From Porites lobata (Eukaryota > Cnidaria > Anthozoa > Scleractinia > Poritidae), in NCBI GenBank assembly GCA_942486035.1, contig CALNXK010000079.1:1125001-1189000 (forward strand): 64,000 bases of DNA, written 5' to 3'. Below, piece by piece: positions 11,582-20,500 of the stretch. The notes under the pieces were generated by a model. The model was given only the letters and a program-made list of their open reading frames with translations, was not told where the DNA came from and ran no database searches. Position numbers and translations under genes: made by a program. Each line of letters starts with the position of its first letter. The stretch's first letter is position 1.

Positions 11582-12167
11582 CGCATATGTTAAAGATGGC
11601 GTTACTTTATCTTGTCTGTAAAACGATTTTCAAATAATTTCTGAGAAGCTCAAAATGATTTCCCCAAAATAATTTTTGCATAACATAATAGTTTGATGCC
11701 TGTAGTGTATTTGCCTGCAATCTGAAAAAATTCTGATCAAAGGCACATGATGAAAATCGTCGCTGTTTTCAACGACCTTTCTTGGCTAAACATCAGGTAG
11801 TCGTACGCTTTAGCTTTTTTATAATTACTTAGACTGTTGTAATGCTAAAAATATTATATATTTTGATCAACGACGAGTTAAACTTAAAATTTTAGCAATA
11901 AGTTTTTTTCCTAGCGCGGCTGTATTGGAACGCGAGTCCAGCGAATCATGATGAATTTCAACCCTGTTTTTGGCTTGCGAAATCGACGGTAGGGCTTGAA
12001 ACGGTTTTTTTCGTTTTTCTCGGAAACGAACAGATCTTTCGAAGAAAAAACCACATAGCGTTTGTATACTTGCTAATGTCTACCAGTCTGCAAAAGAAGA
12101 GCGATTTTGATTTTTTGAGCCTTGCCACGAATCGGCGATTTTGGTCGATTTTTGCATGGATTCGCTC
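11582..12167 (-). repeat. Right terminal inverted repeat of the TTAA element
   Basis: Reverse complement counterpart of 2220-2798, ending GCATGGATTCGCTC before TTAA. It keeps the shared landmarks (GAACAGATCTTTCG, ATATATTTTGATCAACGA, TCTGATCAAAGGCACATGA). Divergence from the left arm suggests the insertion is not recent. Confidence 0.85.
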
Positions 12168-12545
12168 TTAAGACTCTCAACATATCTAATTTTCGTAAAA
12201 AAATTAAATCACTACTCCTTAATGTTCTAGGTAATGAAGACAATTATTTGAATGTTAATTATTTCAAAGAATATTTTATGAAGTTAACCTGATATGTAGT
12301 ATATACCTCTAGTGGTAATTTTAGTCTTTTTCAAATAACAAAATCCCCTGTACTTGAATTTATATGTAAGGTGTTTCTTTCTGTATGTTATTGTTTCTTT
12401 TCTTTACTTTTTTCTTATGTAATTTAATAACGTCTTAATTTAAAGTCTTGTTCTGCCTAGATTAGCATTATAGCTATTTGCAGGACATAAAGTATTGTAA
12501 CTTTATACTTCTTTAAATAAATAATTGTTGTTGTTGTTGTTGTTA
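12168..12545 (+). mobile_element. LINE 3' end with (TTG)n tail
   Basis: The sequence after the TTAA continues the LINE RT C-terminus in frame (KTLNISNFRKKIKSLL) to a TGA near 12,290. A short 3' UTR and a (TTG)n tract at 12,525-12,544 follow. A microsatellite 3' tail is usual for several Jockey/CR1-like LINEs. It is the missing end of the element at 1-2219. Confidence 0.88.
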
Positions 12546-12829
12546 AGAAGATTCAAAGAAAGTGAGAAACTCGGTTGAAGCGGAAAGAGCGACATTCCCC
12601 TCGCATTTCTTTGCCTTTTGGTGACTACTTATATGCCCTAAATGGGATAATTGTCCATCGCAAGTTACCAGTTGCGCTTGTATACGCCATGGCCAGCAAA
12701 GAATAATTTCCCTATAACTACTACAGAGTGTATTTCTTCTAAAGTCGCCCGGAAACCAGTAGCTACAGTTAGTATGAAGTTAACTGAGGGCGCGTCATTA
12801 TAAAAAAAATTAAGGGAAAGCTTAAATAA
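12546..12829. other. Unassigned spacer
   Basis: About 280 bp between the LINE tail and the Death-domain exon. No gene or repeat was recognised. If the Death exon is terminal, this holds the 3' UTR of that minus-strand gene. Confidence 0.4.
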
Positions 12830-13065
12830 CTAACCTTCTGGCTTTAAACTCTCGAGGTCCTTTCTGAGACCGGCGAGACCTTCTGCTACGTTATTCTTAG
12901 TGGCCCAGTGTTGCAGAATGTTTCCCAGTTGTTCATTATCGTCGTTCTGAGATTTACTCAGGTGACTCATGGATTTTTCAGGGACACCAAGCAACTTACC
13001 AATGGGAATAAGGTTAAAAATGACTCCCTCTACACCTAGTAAACGTCTTATATAGCCTTTCAGGT
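12830..13065 (-). CDS. Death-domain exon of the ZU5-UPA-Death gene
   Basis: On the minus strand, an acceptor (TTCCTTCTTTACAG) precedes an open exon of about 77 codons that reads as a Death domain: an IGKLLGVPEKSMSHL helix region, then QLGNILQHWATKNNV with the conserved tryptophan, then a final helix. Death domains recruit adaptor proteins by homotypic contact in apoptosis and innate immune signalling. The phase matches the UPA exon (the single G left there plus AC here makes an Asp codon). The exon ends at a TAG (12,830-12,832); a donor-like AAG/GTTAGT overlaps that stop, so a further exon is possible. This exon is intact. Confidence 0.82.
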
Positions 13066-13382
13066 CTGTAAAGAAGGAAATACGTGTATAGTAAACAGTT
13101 ACTTATGAAGTACAGAATGCCTTTAAATTACGCTTGTTTAGAGCCAATTTAGGCCTCCTTAATGTCTGGTCGAGACTCAAGTAGGACAATGGAACCAAAA
13201 AACCCCTGGCAACGAATTCAAAGCACTCTGATTTCACGCAAGATTTCTTGGATTTTACAGCTTAAGGAAACAAGCAACCTGCGTCGCCATGATGGATAAC
13301 TCAGTCTCTCATTTTTGGTATCCAAAAATACGATCAAATTTAATTAAATATCATTTCTACTACCCCAATAGGTCAAACCTAC
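13066..13382 (-). other. Intron between UPA and Death exons
   Basis: A 317 bp minus-strand intron with donor GTAGGT at 13,382 downward and a pyrimidine-rich acceptor ending CAG at 13,066-13,068. Phase 1 on both sides supports it. Confidence 0.75.
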
Positions 13383-13770
13383 CTCCTTCGCTGAAATGCC
13401 TCTCACTTGTATGTCCATACTCTCCCAGCACGCTGACCTTCCCACACAGACTTCTGACATCTTTATTCCACTCAAGGGGTATTCTCATAACCTTTCCTTC
13501 GTGCCACCAATCACAAGAACACACGGTCAAACTGGTAGTTTCTTGGTGAAAGTCAACTAGTTTGTAGTCTTGCCCAAGGATAACATTAACAAGAAGGGTT
13601 TCATTGTTGTAGACGCTCTTTTCGTCCCAACTAGAACATACATGGAGTTCTACGAACCCTTCTCTTTGAAGCTGTTTCAAAGCAGATGATGTCCCGCCCT
13701 CTCTGAAGAATTGGTCATGGTAGACGTCTTCGCTAACGAACAGTAAAGCAAGTTCGTCATTCACTGAAGA
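13383..13770 (-). pseudogene. UPA-domain half of the exon split by the Gypsy element
   Basis: The minus-strand frame reads through a UPA (UNC5-PIDD-ankyrin) domain: NDELALLFVSEDVYHDQFF at the start, then ELHVCSSWDEKSVY and EWNKDVRSLCGKVSVLGEYG. UPA packs against ZU5 and Death in UNC5-like and PIDD proteins. The frame runs into the Gypsy left flank at 13,770 and continues at 20,501-21,067 when the element and one AAGA are removed. The exon ends at donor AG/GTAGGT. The UPA domain itself has no internal stop. Confidence 0.85.
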
Positions 13771-13924
13771 TGTAGAGAACTGGAACTAGTTAGAATAATA
13801 TCGAAAAGGACTGGCTCTAGCCAAGATGATGTAATCGCAAGATGGCGGAAAACGCCACCGACACGTATTAAAAGAGTTAGAAGTTTGGAGTAATTTGTGG
13901 TTGATTTAGGCGTGTAGTCTAACA
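13771..13924 (+). repeat. Gypsy 5' LTR
   Basis: Starts TGTAGAGAACTGG and ends AGTCTAACA. Base for base the same as 20,347-20,500. Confidence 0.96.
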
Positions 13925-13928
13925 AAAT

Positions 13929-13946
13929 TGGCGACCCCGCCAGGAT
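13929..13946 (+). promoter_or_regulatory. Gypsy primer-binding site
   Basis: TGGCGACCCCGCCAGGA starts four bases after the 5' LTR, in the usual place for tRNA priming. Confidence 0.7.
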
Positions 13947-14099
13947 TTGTAACCCGACGAAGATGAAACACTGGATGGAACGTTTCTGGCGATCGATTTT
14001 GGTATGTTTTTGAGCATATTTGTGTCTCTCATCGCTTTGACCACGTGCTTCCACTGCCCGCCATTGTCAATCGGAAACATCGGAACTGAGGCCTTGCCG

Positions 14100-15107
14100 A
14101 TGATGGCAGAAGATCTTCAATTGGAATTACAGTCTAGCATCTATGCCGCGGACTGGAGCTCACTCGAGCGAATGGCCAAGTTCTTCAAAGTTGAATATGA
14201 GGGAAAAACAAAATTGTTTGTGGCGAAACGTGTTGCTCTACGGCTCGATGATGAAATTGAAAAACTGAAGGAAGCCGAAGTCGTGCCGTACCTCAAGGAC
14301 GTAAAAGAAATGCTGACAGAGAAACCCCATGGCATCAAGAACGATGAAGAAGATGGTAAGCCAGTTCTAAGTGATTCAAAACCTCCTCCCGTAGCGAAGG
14401 AAGATCCTGTTCAAAAACTACTAGCGACTAGCGCGTTACGTAGACAGTTTAAGATCAGTGGTCAAATCGGGGAACCCGAGCAGAAAGACAAAATTAGTTT
14501 TTCTTCCCTTATGCGTCAAATTCAAATGGGGTTGGCCCAAGGTTATGGCGAGAGTGAAATTGTTGATGGTGTTATTCGCTCAATTACACCTGGCATGGTA
14601 CTTAGGAGTTACCTCGAAACTTACGAAGATTTGACATTGGATCGGTTAAAGAAAATTCTCCGTAGCCACTATGGTGCAAAGAATACATCAGAACTCTATC
14701 AAACACTGGCATCCCTATGTCAGAGCCCAAAGGAGTCACCCCAGGCATTTTTGATGAATGCTCTTGATCTGAGGCAACAAATCCTGTTTGCATGTGGTGA
14801 AGAAGAAGGTGAAATATCCCTACAGTATGACTCTGGACACATACAACGTCTGTTTCTTCGGTCAGTAGAAACTGGTTTACAGGATGAAAGTATTCGTGCT
14901 AAGATTCGCCCATTCCTGAAGGACTCAAATGTGACAGATGAAGTGTTGATGCAACAGATGAGCATGGCTACGTCAGCAGAAAAGGAAAGGGACAAGAAGC
15001 TTAAGAATAATACCAAGACCAAACAACCACCATTATCAGTGTCTGCGGTATCTGATGGCCCACCTAAAGAAAAAGGAAGGAGGCAAGAAGAACAGCCCTC
15101 AGAATGA
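14100..15107 (+). CDS. Gypsy gag
   Basis: An intact frame of about 335 residues starting MMAEDLQLELQSS. The ATG at 14,100 was preferred over one at 14,004 because the intervening leader residues look like leader translation. The N-terminal part is a charged helical domain (ERMAKFFKVEYEGKTK). The central capsid-like part includes RSYLETYEDLTLDRLKKIL and LYQTLASLCQSPKESP, typical of retrotransposon gag helices. The frame ends at 15,105-15,107. The zinc knuckle lies in the +1 frame, which overlaps from 15,055, so a programmed shift, a mutation or a sequencing error separates the two. Confidence 0.85.
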   Translation: MMAEDLQLELQSSIYAADWSSLERMAKFFKVEYEGKTKLFVAKRVALRLDDEIEKLKEAEVVPYLKDVKEMLTEKPHGIKNDEEDGKPVLSDSKPPPVAKEDPVQKLLATSALRRQFKISGQIGEPEQKDKISFSSLMRQIQMGLAQGYGESEIVDGVIRSITPGMVLRSYLETYEDLTLDRLKKILRSHYGAKNTSELYQTLASLCQSPKESPQAFLMNALDLRQQILFACGEEEGEISLQYDSGHIQRLFLRSVETGLQDESIRAKIRPFLKDSNVTDEVLMQQMSMATSAEKERDKKLKNNTKTKQPPLSVSAVSDGPPKEKGRRQEEQPSE

Positions 15108-15366
15108 TCTTCTAACAGCTATAAGTGCAATCAAGTCAGAAGTCGAGGCATTGAAAAGCGAGGTCAGGAAGAACAGCAATCAAAGTGTACCTCCAGGCAA
15201 GTGGCCAGAGAGAAGAAGACCACCTTTGTGTTCAAGCTGCCTCGAGAACAGAAAGGAATATTGCAATCACTGTTTTAAGTGTGGGAGCGAATCTCATCTG
15301 GCAAGGGGATGCAGGAAGCAGTTAAACAGGAATCGACTGCTCCCGCGAGACAGGAAGCAGTCGTAA
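15055..15366 (+). CDS. Gypsy nucleocapsid segment with CCHC knuckle
   Basis: About 100 residues in the +1 frame relative to gag: a helical stretch (LLTAISAIKSEVEALKSEV), a cysteine-containing segment (CSSCLENRKEYC) and a knuckle CFKCGSESHLARGC that binds nucleic acid. A TAA ends it at 15,364-15,366. Homology resumes just after with a MYND-like finger. Confidence 0.75.
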   Translation: MAHLKKKEGGKKNSPQNDLLTAISAIKSEVEALKSEVRKNSNQSVPPGKWPERRRPPLCSSCLENRKEYCNHCFKCGSESHLARGCRKQLNRNRLLPRDRKQS

Positions 15367-15386
15367 ACCCACCAAAGTCTCACCAA

Positions 15387-15510
15387 TGTAGCCACTGTTG
15401 TAAAACCGAGTAGAGCATGGACAACTTAAAAGATGTAGTCAGTGTCAGAGTGTATGGTATTGCACCACGCGATGTCAAAGGGACACTGGGCTGAACACAA
15501 GGTGTTGTGC
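15387..15510 (+). pseudogene. MYND-type zinc finger remnant between gag and protease
   Basis: In two frames, this short stretch shows the MYND spacing: C-x2-C (CSHC), C-x2-C (CSQC), YC-x3-C (WYCTTRC), then GHWAEHKVLC in the next frame. One in-frame TAG (15,411-15,413) and one frame change interrupt it. MYND fingers are normally protein-interaction modules of chromatin and signalling proteins. Here the finger would sit in the Gypsy polyprotein between the CCHC knuckle and protease. The residue pattern is clear; whether it is regular in this Gypsy family is not known from the window. Confidence 0.65.
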
Positions 15511-17484
15511 CAAGCAATAAGTCATCTTTCTGAGGCGAGTACAAGTAAGTCAAAAGAGTTTGTAGACCCAGCCTGTGTCAGTCATTTAACTCCAAGTGAG
15601 CATGCTAAAGTTATTGGCCTTGTTGGCAAGAAGTGTATGGTGAAGTGCTTGCTCAATGACTATGAATGTGAAATGTTATGGGACACTGGTGCCCAGGTTT
15701 CAATAATATCAGTCGACTCTGTCCAAAGATGCTTAGGACAAGTAGCCATTAGACAGTTGTCAGAACTCTTGGAGACAAGCCTTAGCCTAACAGCAGTGAA
15801 TGGGTCTCAAATACCCTACATTGGGTGGGTGGAAGCCAGAGTTATGCTAACTCCTCCTGGTAGTGATAGCAATCAAGAGGAACTGTTAGTGCCTTTTCTA
15901 GTGACATCAGAAAAGTTGGACTGTCCCATTTTGGGATACAATGTCATTGAAGAGTTAGTAAGTCAGGACCAGAATCCAAACCCAACAATTTACAAGAGTT
16001 TCCCTGGAACAGATAAGACAAAAGTAGATGCCTTGGTAAATTTCATTCAGAGTTCAAGTTCAGATGCCATTTGTAAAGTGAGGACGGGAAGGAGAGATGT
16101 GGTGATACCAAGGGATAGCATGATAACTGTTGGCTGCCGTGCAACTACAGGACCAGTAAACAAGCTAACACCAGTACTGTTTGAGCCAAATGAATTGGCA
16201 CAGTTACCAGAGGGTTTAGAAGTTAATGGAACTTTGTTAAATGTCAAACCAGGAAAGTCATCTAAGGTACAGATTGCTGTACACAATGGGACAGACCATG
16301 ATATTCTGCTTAAGAGTCGCACCCCGTTAGGAGTCCTTCAGGCAGTCAAATCAGTGACAACAGCAGATGTTAGACTGAGTGAATGTAGAACCCAGCATGA
16401 CCAGCAATATTTTGAGAAACCTAAACCTCAGGGACCCACCACCCCTGCTGAGCAGCAAAACAAAGAAAATGAAAACCCACTTCCGGCAGTTGATCTCGGT
16501 GATTTGGATCATGACCAGCGGATTGCAGCTGAAATGATGCTGAGGGAAGAGTACGAGTCATTCTCATCCAATGAAGAAGATATTGGCTGCATCCCTGATC
16601 TGGAAATGGAGATTAATCTGCATAATAACCAGCCAGTGCAAAAGAAGTACACGTCAATTCCTCGACCACTGTATCCGGAGGTGAAACAGTACATTGAAGA
16701 CCTTCTGAACCAGAATTTCATCACTGAATCCAAGTCCCCATACTCCTCTCCAGTTGTCTGTGTTCGCAAGAAGGATGGGTCTCTAAGGCTATGCATTGAC
16801 TATCGAGAACTAAATCGCAAGACTATTGCTGACAGACATCCCATTCCTAGAGTCCAAGAGACCTTGGATAGTCTTGGCGGAAATAAGTGGTTCAGTGTAC
16901 TTGACCAGGGTAAGGCGTATCATCAGGGGTTCGTAAACAGGGACAGTAGAGCAGCGACAGCATTCATTACACCGTGGGGGCTATATGAATGGGTAAGGAT
17001 CCCATTTGGATTGATGAACGCACCTGCGAATTTCCAACGGTTTATGGAACGTTGTTTGGGTGAACTAAGGGACAAAGTGGCTATACCGTACCTCGATGAC
17101 ATCATAGTATTTAGTAGGACATTTGCAGAACACATCGAGCACCTGAGAACAGTATTGCGAAAGTTACGAGCACATGGAGTCAAGTTGAAGCCGCGCAAGT
17201 GTAGTTTGTTCAAACGCGAGGTCAAGTTCTTAGGAAGAGTTGTGTCAGGTGATGGTTACCAGATGGATCCAGGGTGTGTACAAGCTATCGAGAAGTTAAA
17301 GGAAGTAACACCCAAAACTGTTGGTGAAGTAAGACAGCTTGCAGGAATACTAAGTTACTACCGAAGGTACATTAAAAACTTTGCTAAAATTGCGAAACCG
17401 ATCTATGACTTGCTTACCAGCACAGGACAGGATGGACAACAGCCCTCAAAGACGCCAATCGTTTGGGAAGAGAACAGCAACTAG
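15442..17484 (+). CDS. Gypsy pol, part 1: protease and RT
   Basis: An open frame of 680 residues. The aspartic protease active site is WDTGAQVSII (about 15,680). RT shows LRLCIDYRELNRKTI (about 16,790), FSVLDQGKAYHQG (about 16,893), IPFGLMNAPANFQRFM (about 17,000) and the intact active site YLDDIIVF (about 17,090), followed by the thumb LGRVVSGDG. It ends at a TAG at 17,482-17,484 caused by a frame change just after VWEEN, where the RNase H frame begins. Confidence 0.93.
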   Translation: MSECMVLHHAMSKGHWAEHKVLCQAISHLSEASTSKSKEFVDPACVSHLTPSEHAKVIGLVGKKCMVKCLLNDYECEMLWDTGAQVSIISVDSVQRCLGQVAIRQLSELLETSLSLTAVNGSQIPYIGWVEARVMLTPPGSDSNQEELLVPFLVTSEKLDCPILGYNVIEELVSQDQNPNPTIYKSFPGTDKTKVDALVNFIQSSSSDAICKVRTGRRDVVIPRDSMITVGCRATTGPVNKLTPVLFEPNELAQLPEGLEVNGTLLNVKPGKSSKVQIAVHNGTDHDILLKSRTPLGVLQAVKSVTTADVRLSECRTQHDQQYFEKPKPQGPTTPAEQQNKENENPLPAVDLGDLDHDQRIAAEMMLREEYESFSSNEEDIGCIPDLEMEINLHNNQPVQKKYTSIPRPLYPEVKQYIEDLLNQNFITESKSPYSSPVVCVRKKDGSLRLCIDYRELNRKTIADRHPIPRVQETLDSLGGNKWFSVLDQGKAYHQGFVNRDSRAATAFITPWGLYEWVRIPFGLMNAPANFQRFMERCLGELRDKVAIPYLDDIIVFSRTFAEHIEHLRTVLRKLRAHGVKLKPRKCSLFKREVKFLGRVVSGDGYQMDPGCVQAIEKLKEVTPKTVGEVRQLAGILSYYRRYIKNFAKIAKPIYDLLTSTGQDGQQPSKTPIVWEENSN

Positions 17485-18692
17485 CCCTCGAGAAGTTAGT
17501 GGGACACCTCAGTAATCCACCCATTATGGCTTATCCAGATTTCTCAAAAGCATTTACTCTCCACACCGACGCAAGTAAAGACGGTCTCGGGGCAGTGTTG
17601 TACCAAAACCAGGATGGGGTCATGCGAGTTATTGCTTATGCTTCACGAGCGCTGTCACCAGCTGAGAAAAAGTACCACCTTCACGCAGGAAAACTTGAGT
17701 TTCTTGCTCTAAAATGGGCAGTGACTGAACACTTCCGTGACTACCTTTACTACTCGCCAAAGTTTACTGTTTTCACTGATAACAACCCCTTGACATACAT
17801 CCTAACATCAGCGAAACTGAACGCCACTGGTTTACGGTGGGTTAATGAATTAGCCGACTTCCATTTTGAGATCAGGTATCGACCAGGAAAAGCCAACGCA
17901 GATGCTGACACCTTGTCTCGTATGCCAATCAGTTTTGAGGGCTATATGAAAAGTTGTTCGGAAGTAGTTAATCAGGATGTTCTGGATGCTGTCACATCTT
18001 CAGTCCATGTAACTAGCACCCCCCAGACCGCCTGGTTGTCATCTCTCACCGCAGTACACGACATGTTAAAGGAAGAGCGTGTAGACATTCCAACTCTGCC
18101 ACGTGATGAACTTGTCGCAGCTCAGCAAGAAGATCCATCAATTGCTCGTGTTTTACAGTTTATTCAAATTGGAAGGCGTCCCACCTATCAGGAAAGGCAG
18201 CAAGAGACAGCTATTGCCCGACAACTCTTACACGAATGGAATAAACTGTTTATTGCTGAAGATGGAATCCTTTATCGGAAAACTGGGTGTGGAGACAAAA
18301 TGGTTTTACCCAAGAAATACCACAAAAGGGTGTATGAAGAGCTACACGAAAACATGGGGCACTTGGGTGCCGACAGAGTAGTGGAACTAGCTAGGGAACG
18401 CTTCTATTGGCCGTTTATGAGAGCAGACATCACCCATTATGTCACAAAAGTGTGTCGTTGCCTGAAGCAACGTAAACCCGCAACTCATGTCCACGCACCA
18501 CTTCAGCCTATCCTCTCCACAGCACCTTTCCAACTCGTCTCCATGGACTATGTTCATCTCGAACCAAGCTCGGGTGGATACCAGTACATATTGGTAATCA
18601 TGGATCACTACACCAGATTTGCCCAAGCATACGCCACCGGGATAAGTCTGCGAAGACCGCTGCCAACAAACTGTATAATGACTTTATCATGA
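17463..18692 (+). CDS. Gypsy pol, part 2: RNase H and integrase N-terminus
   Basis: RNase H carries the catalytic acids in LHTDASKDGLGAVLY (about 17,560), KLEFLALKWAV and FTDNNPLTYIL. The integrase zinc-binding region follows (HENMGHLGADRVVELARERF, with the cysteines in VCRCLKQRK), then the first catalytic aspartate in VSMDYVHL (about 18,538). After YATG (about 18,640) the frame is lost; the expected residues lie in another frame until about 18,690. Confidence 0.9.
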   Translation: MGREQQLALEKLVGHLSNPPIMAYPDFSKAFTLHTDASKDGLGAVLYQNQDGVMRVIAYASRALSPAEKKYHLHAGKLEFLALKWAVTEHFRDYLYYSPKFTVFTDNNPLTYILTSAKLNATGLRWVNELADFHFEIRYRPGKANADADTLSRMPISFEGYMKSCSEVVNQDVLDAVTSSVHVTSTPQTAWLSSLTAVHDMLKEERVDIPTLPRDELVAAQQEDPSIARVLQFIQIGRRPTYQERQQETAIARQLLHEWNKLFIAEDGILYRKTGCGDKMVLPKKYHKRVYEELHENMGHLGADRVVELARERFYWPFMRADITHYVTKVCRCLKQRKPATHVHAPLQPILSTAPFQLVSMDYVHLEPSSGGYQYILVIMDHYTRFAQAYATGISLRRPLPTNCIMTLS

Positions 18693-19303
18693 GATTTTGG
18701 GTTTCAGGAACCATTCATCATGACCAGGGCGGAGAGTTCGAAAACAAACTCTTCTACAACCTTGAGAAACTGAGTGGGATCAAACATTCGCGGACAACCC
18801 CCTACCACCCACAAGGGAATGGGCAGGTTGAAAGGTTCAACCGAACACTTCTATCAATGCTGAGAGCCCTGCCAGAGAAACAGAAATCCCGTTGGCGTGA
18901 CCATCTCAATAAAGTAGTCCATGCATACAATTGCACTCGCCACGACTCTACTGGATTCTCACCTTTCTATCTACTATTCGGTAGGACGCCAAGGCTACCC
19001 ATCGACCTAATGTTTGGCTTGAAACCTCCAGAGGGATATTCTACATACCCTGAGTATGTTAAAAATTGGCGAAGAGCCATGAAAGAAGCTTACGAACTAG
19101 CCTCCGCTCATGCAAAGAAAAGTGCAGACATGGGGAAACAACAGTATGACAAGAAAGTTAGACATACCACGCTACGTGAAGGAGACCGTGTTCTTGTGCG
19201 AAACATGACGGAGCGTGGTGGCCCAGGAAAGTTACGCTCTTATTGGGAGCAAGAAACCACGTTGTTACTCAAAAGAGGGAGGATATGCCAGTTTACGAGG
19301 TAA
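18640..19303 (+). CDS. Gypsy pol, part 3: integrase core
   Basis: Continues the integrase: the second catalytic aspartate in HHDQGGEF (about 18,715) and the glutamate in GNGQVERFNRTLL (about 18,817), then the GPY/F-like C-terminal region (KKVRHTTLREGDRVLVRN). Two small compensating indels are visible near 18,640-18,705, with an extra T in a T-run and a lost C. Another frame change comes near 19,250. Confidence 0.88.
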
Positions 19304-19318
19304 AACCAGAGACTGGTA

Positions 19319-19951
19319 ATGGAAGGACAAGAGTTCTGCATCGCAACCTGCTGCTACCATGTTCCTTTCTACCTGTTGAGATACCACCTAAGCCATCCAA
19401 GAGTCGTCGCGACGATGCCCAGGACAACCCGAAGACAGCAGGAGCTACAAGAGAACACAACCAGAACCACTGATGAGAACATCCCTGAGTTAACACCTGG
19501 TCAACTTCAAGAATTTTACGAGTCTACGAGGAATCATACTGAAGACAATTGCCAAATTGTTCCAGAGTTAGATGAACACGACACTTACCCTTGTCAAGTT
19601 GATGGTCCAGGCTCAGAGGGAGAGGCTGAAGACACAGAGCAACCAAGTGGTGCGTTCGATGATGAAGCTGTAGATGGTGTACCTCTAAGACAGTCACAGC
19701 GCGTAAGCAGACCACCCCTCAGGATGACCTATGATGCAATGGGACAACCCTCCTTTCAACCCAGTTCCACAACAGGAATTCGCGGCATCACAGCATCATA
19801 TCCACACCAGTTATGGCAGCCTATCCCGGTATCATGGATGGTGCAACAACCTGTCTTTCAGCCCTTCAGTTATTTTGTACCTTTCCCAGTACACGTTCAG
19901 CCGATGTATCCTGTGCCTGCGTGGCGTTACCAGCAAGCCTGGTGGCATTAA
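19319..19951 (+). CDS. Gypsy pol C-terminal tail
   Basis: Two overlapping frames carry the end of the polyprotein: first RTRVLHRNLLLPC (frame at 19,243-19,473), then an acidic, proline-rich tail with RRQQELQENTT and RVSRPPLRMTYDAMGQ, ending WWH at 19,949. RPPLR-type tails end many Gypsy integrases. No envelope gene was seen after it. Confidence 0.7.
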   Translation: MEGQEFCIATCCYHVPFYLLRYHLSHPRVVATMPRTTRRQQELQENTTRTTDENIPELTPGQLQEFYESTRNHTEDNCQIVPELDEHDTYPCQVDGPGSEGEAEDTEQPSGAFDDEAVDGVPLRQSQRVSRPPLRMTYDAMGQPSFQPSSTTGIRGITASYPHQLWQPIPVSWMVQQPVFQPFSYFVPFPVHVQPMYPVPAWRYQQAWWH

Positions 19952-20346
19952 CTTGAAGAGAAAGGAACTGATTTGGACCAATTGAAATTACGTTCGTTTT
20001 AGATAAGACGGATAAATGTTTAGTATAGTATAACTCACATGTCGTTCGTTTTAAGAGGTACAACCTTGTTTTATTAGGAGATTTTTTTTTTTTCTCGATC
20101 TCTACATGTTCTTTGTACGGGCAAACAATCGATATAGGCGCGTTATCGAACAGTACAGTGCAGTAAAGATAACACAGTAACATTTGGGCAACTTAAGCGA
20201 ACATTCTGGCCTGATCAACCAGGATAACTTTGTTGACCCAATAATGAGATACAAGAATACGAGGAACTGTTACACGAGATAACCCACAAGAGACTATGGT
20301 CTATCCGTTCATGTTGAGGACAACATCTTTTTCCAGAGGGGGAGAA
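19952..20346 (+). other. Gypsy 3' untranslated region with polypurine tract
   Basis: About 395 bp without an ORF; it ends with the polypurine tract AGAGGGGGAGAA (20,335-20,346) next to the 3' LTR. Confidence 0.75.
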
Positions 20347-20500
20347 TGTAGAGAACTGGAACTAGTTAGAATAATATCGAAAAGGACTGGCTCTAGCCAA
20401 GATGATGTAATCGCAAGATGGCGGAAAACGCCACCGACACGTATTAAAAGAGTTAGAAGTTTGGAGTAATTTGTGGTTGATTTAGGCGTGTAGTCTAACA
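20347..20500 (+). repeat. Gypsy 3' LTR
   Basis: Identical to the 5' LTR. The following AAGA repeats the target site before 13,771. Confidence 0.96.

Larger units (their letters stand above)
2216..12171. mobile_element. ~9.95 kb TTAA-bounded inverted-repeat DNA element (with nested BEL)
   Basis: A TTAA at 2216-2219 and one at 12,168-12,171 flank a pair of long inverted repeats (about 2220-2798 and 11,582-12,167). Joining the LINE sequence across one TTAA gives an uninterrupted reading frame (SVKTLNISNFRKK), so the whole block is an insertion with a TTAA target duplication. That target is known for piggyBac-type transposons, but the ends read GAGC rather than the usual CCC, and no transposase is visible inside. 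Subtracting the nested BEL leaves about 4 kb. It is either non-autonomous or a fold-back element that carries unrelated DNA. Confidence 0.85.
13771..20500 (+). mobile_element. Gypsy LTR retrotransposon inserted in a host exon
   Basis: A 6,730 bp element with 154 bp LTRs, a primer-binding site, a polypurine tract and the Gypsy order gag, knuckle, protease, RT, RNase H, integrase. AAGA flanks it at 13,767-13,770 and 20,501-20,504. It runs opposite to the disrupted ZU5-UPA-Death gene. LTRs are identical over all 154 bases, so insertion was very recent, yet the coding part is broken by several frame changes. Confidence 0.95.

Noticed and set aside
9741..11621. Short ORFs at 9741-9962, 10,526-10,711, 11,212-11,421 and 11,409-11,621
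   Set aside because: No domain, no splice support, and no similarity between frames and neighbours; chance ORFs inside the TTAA element.
14004..14099. Gypsy gag starting at the ATG 14,004
   Set aside because: The 32 residues look hydrophobic and random (leader translation). The ATG at 14,100 precedes the acidic/helical gag start.
19319..19951. Envelope gene of the Gypsy element
   Set aside because: No signal peptide, furin-type site or membrane segment; the sequence is the acidic, proline-rich tail of pol.
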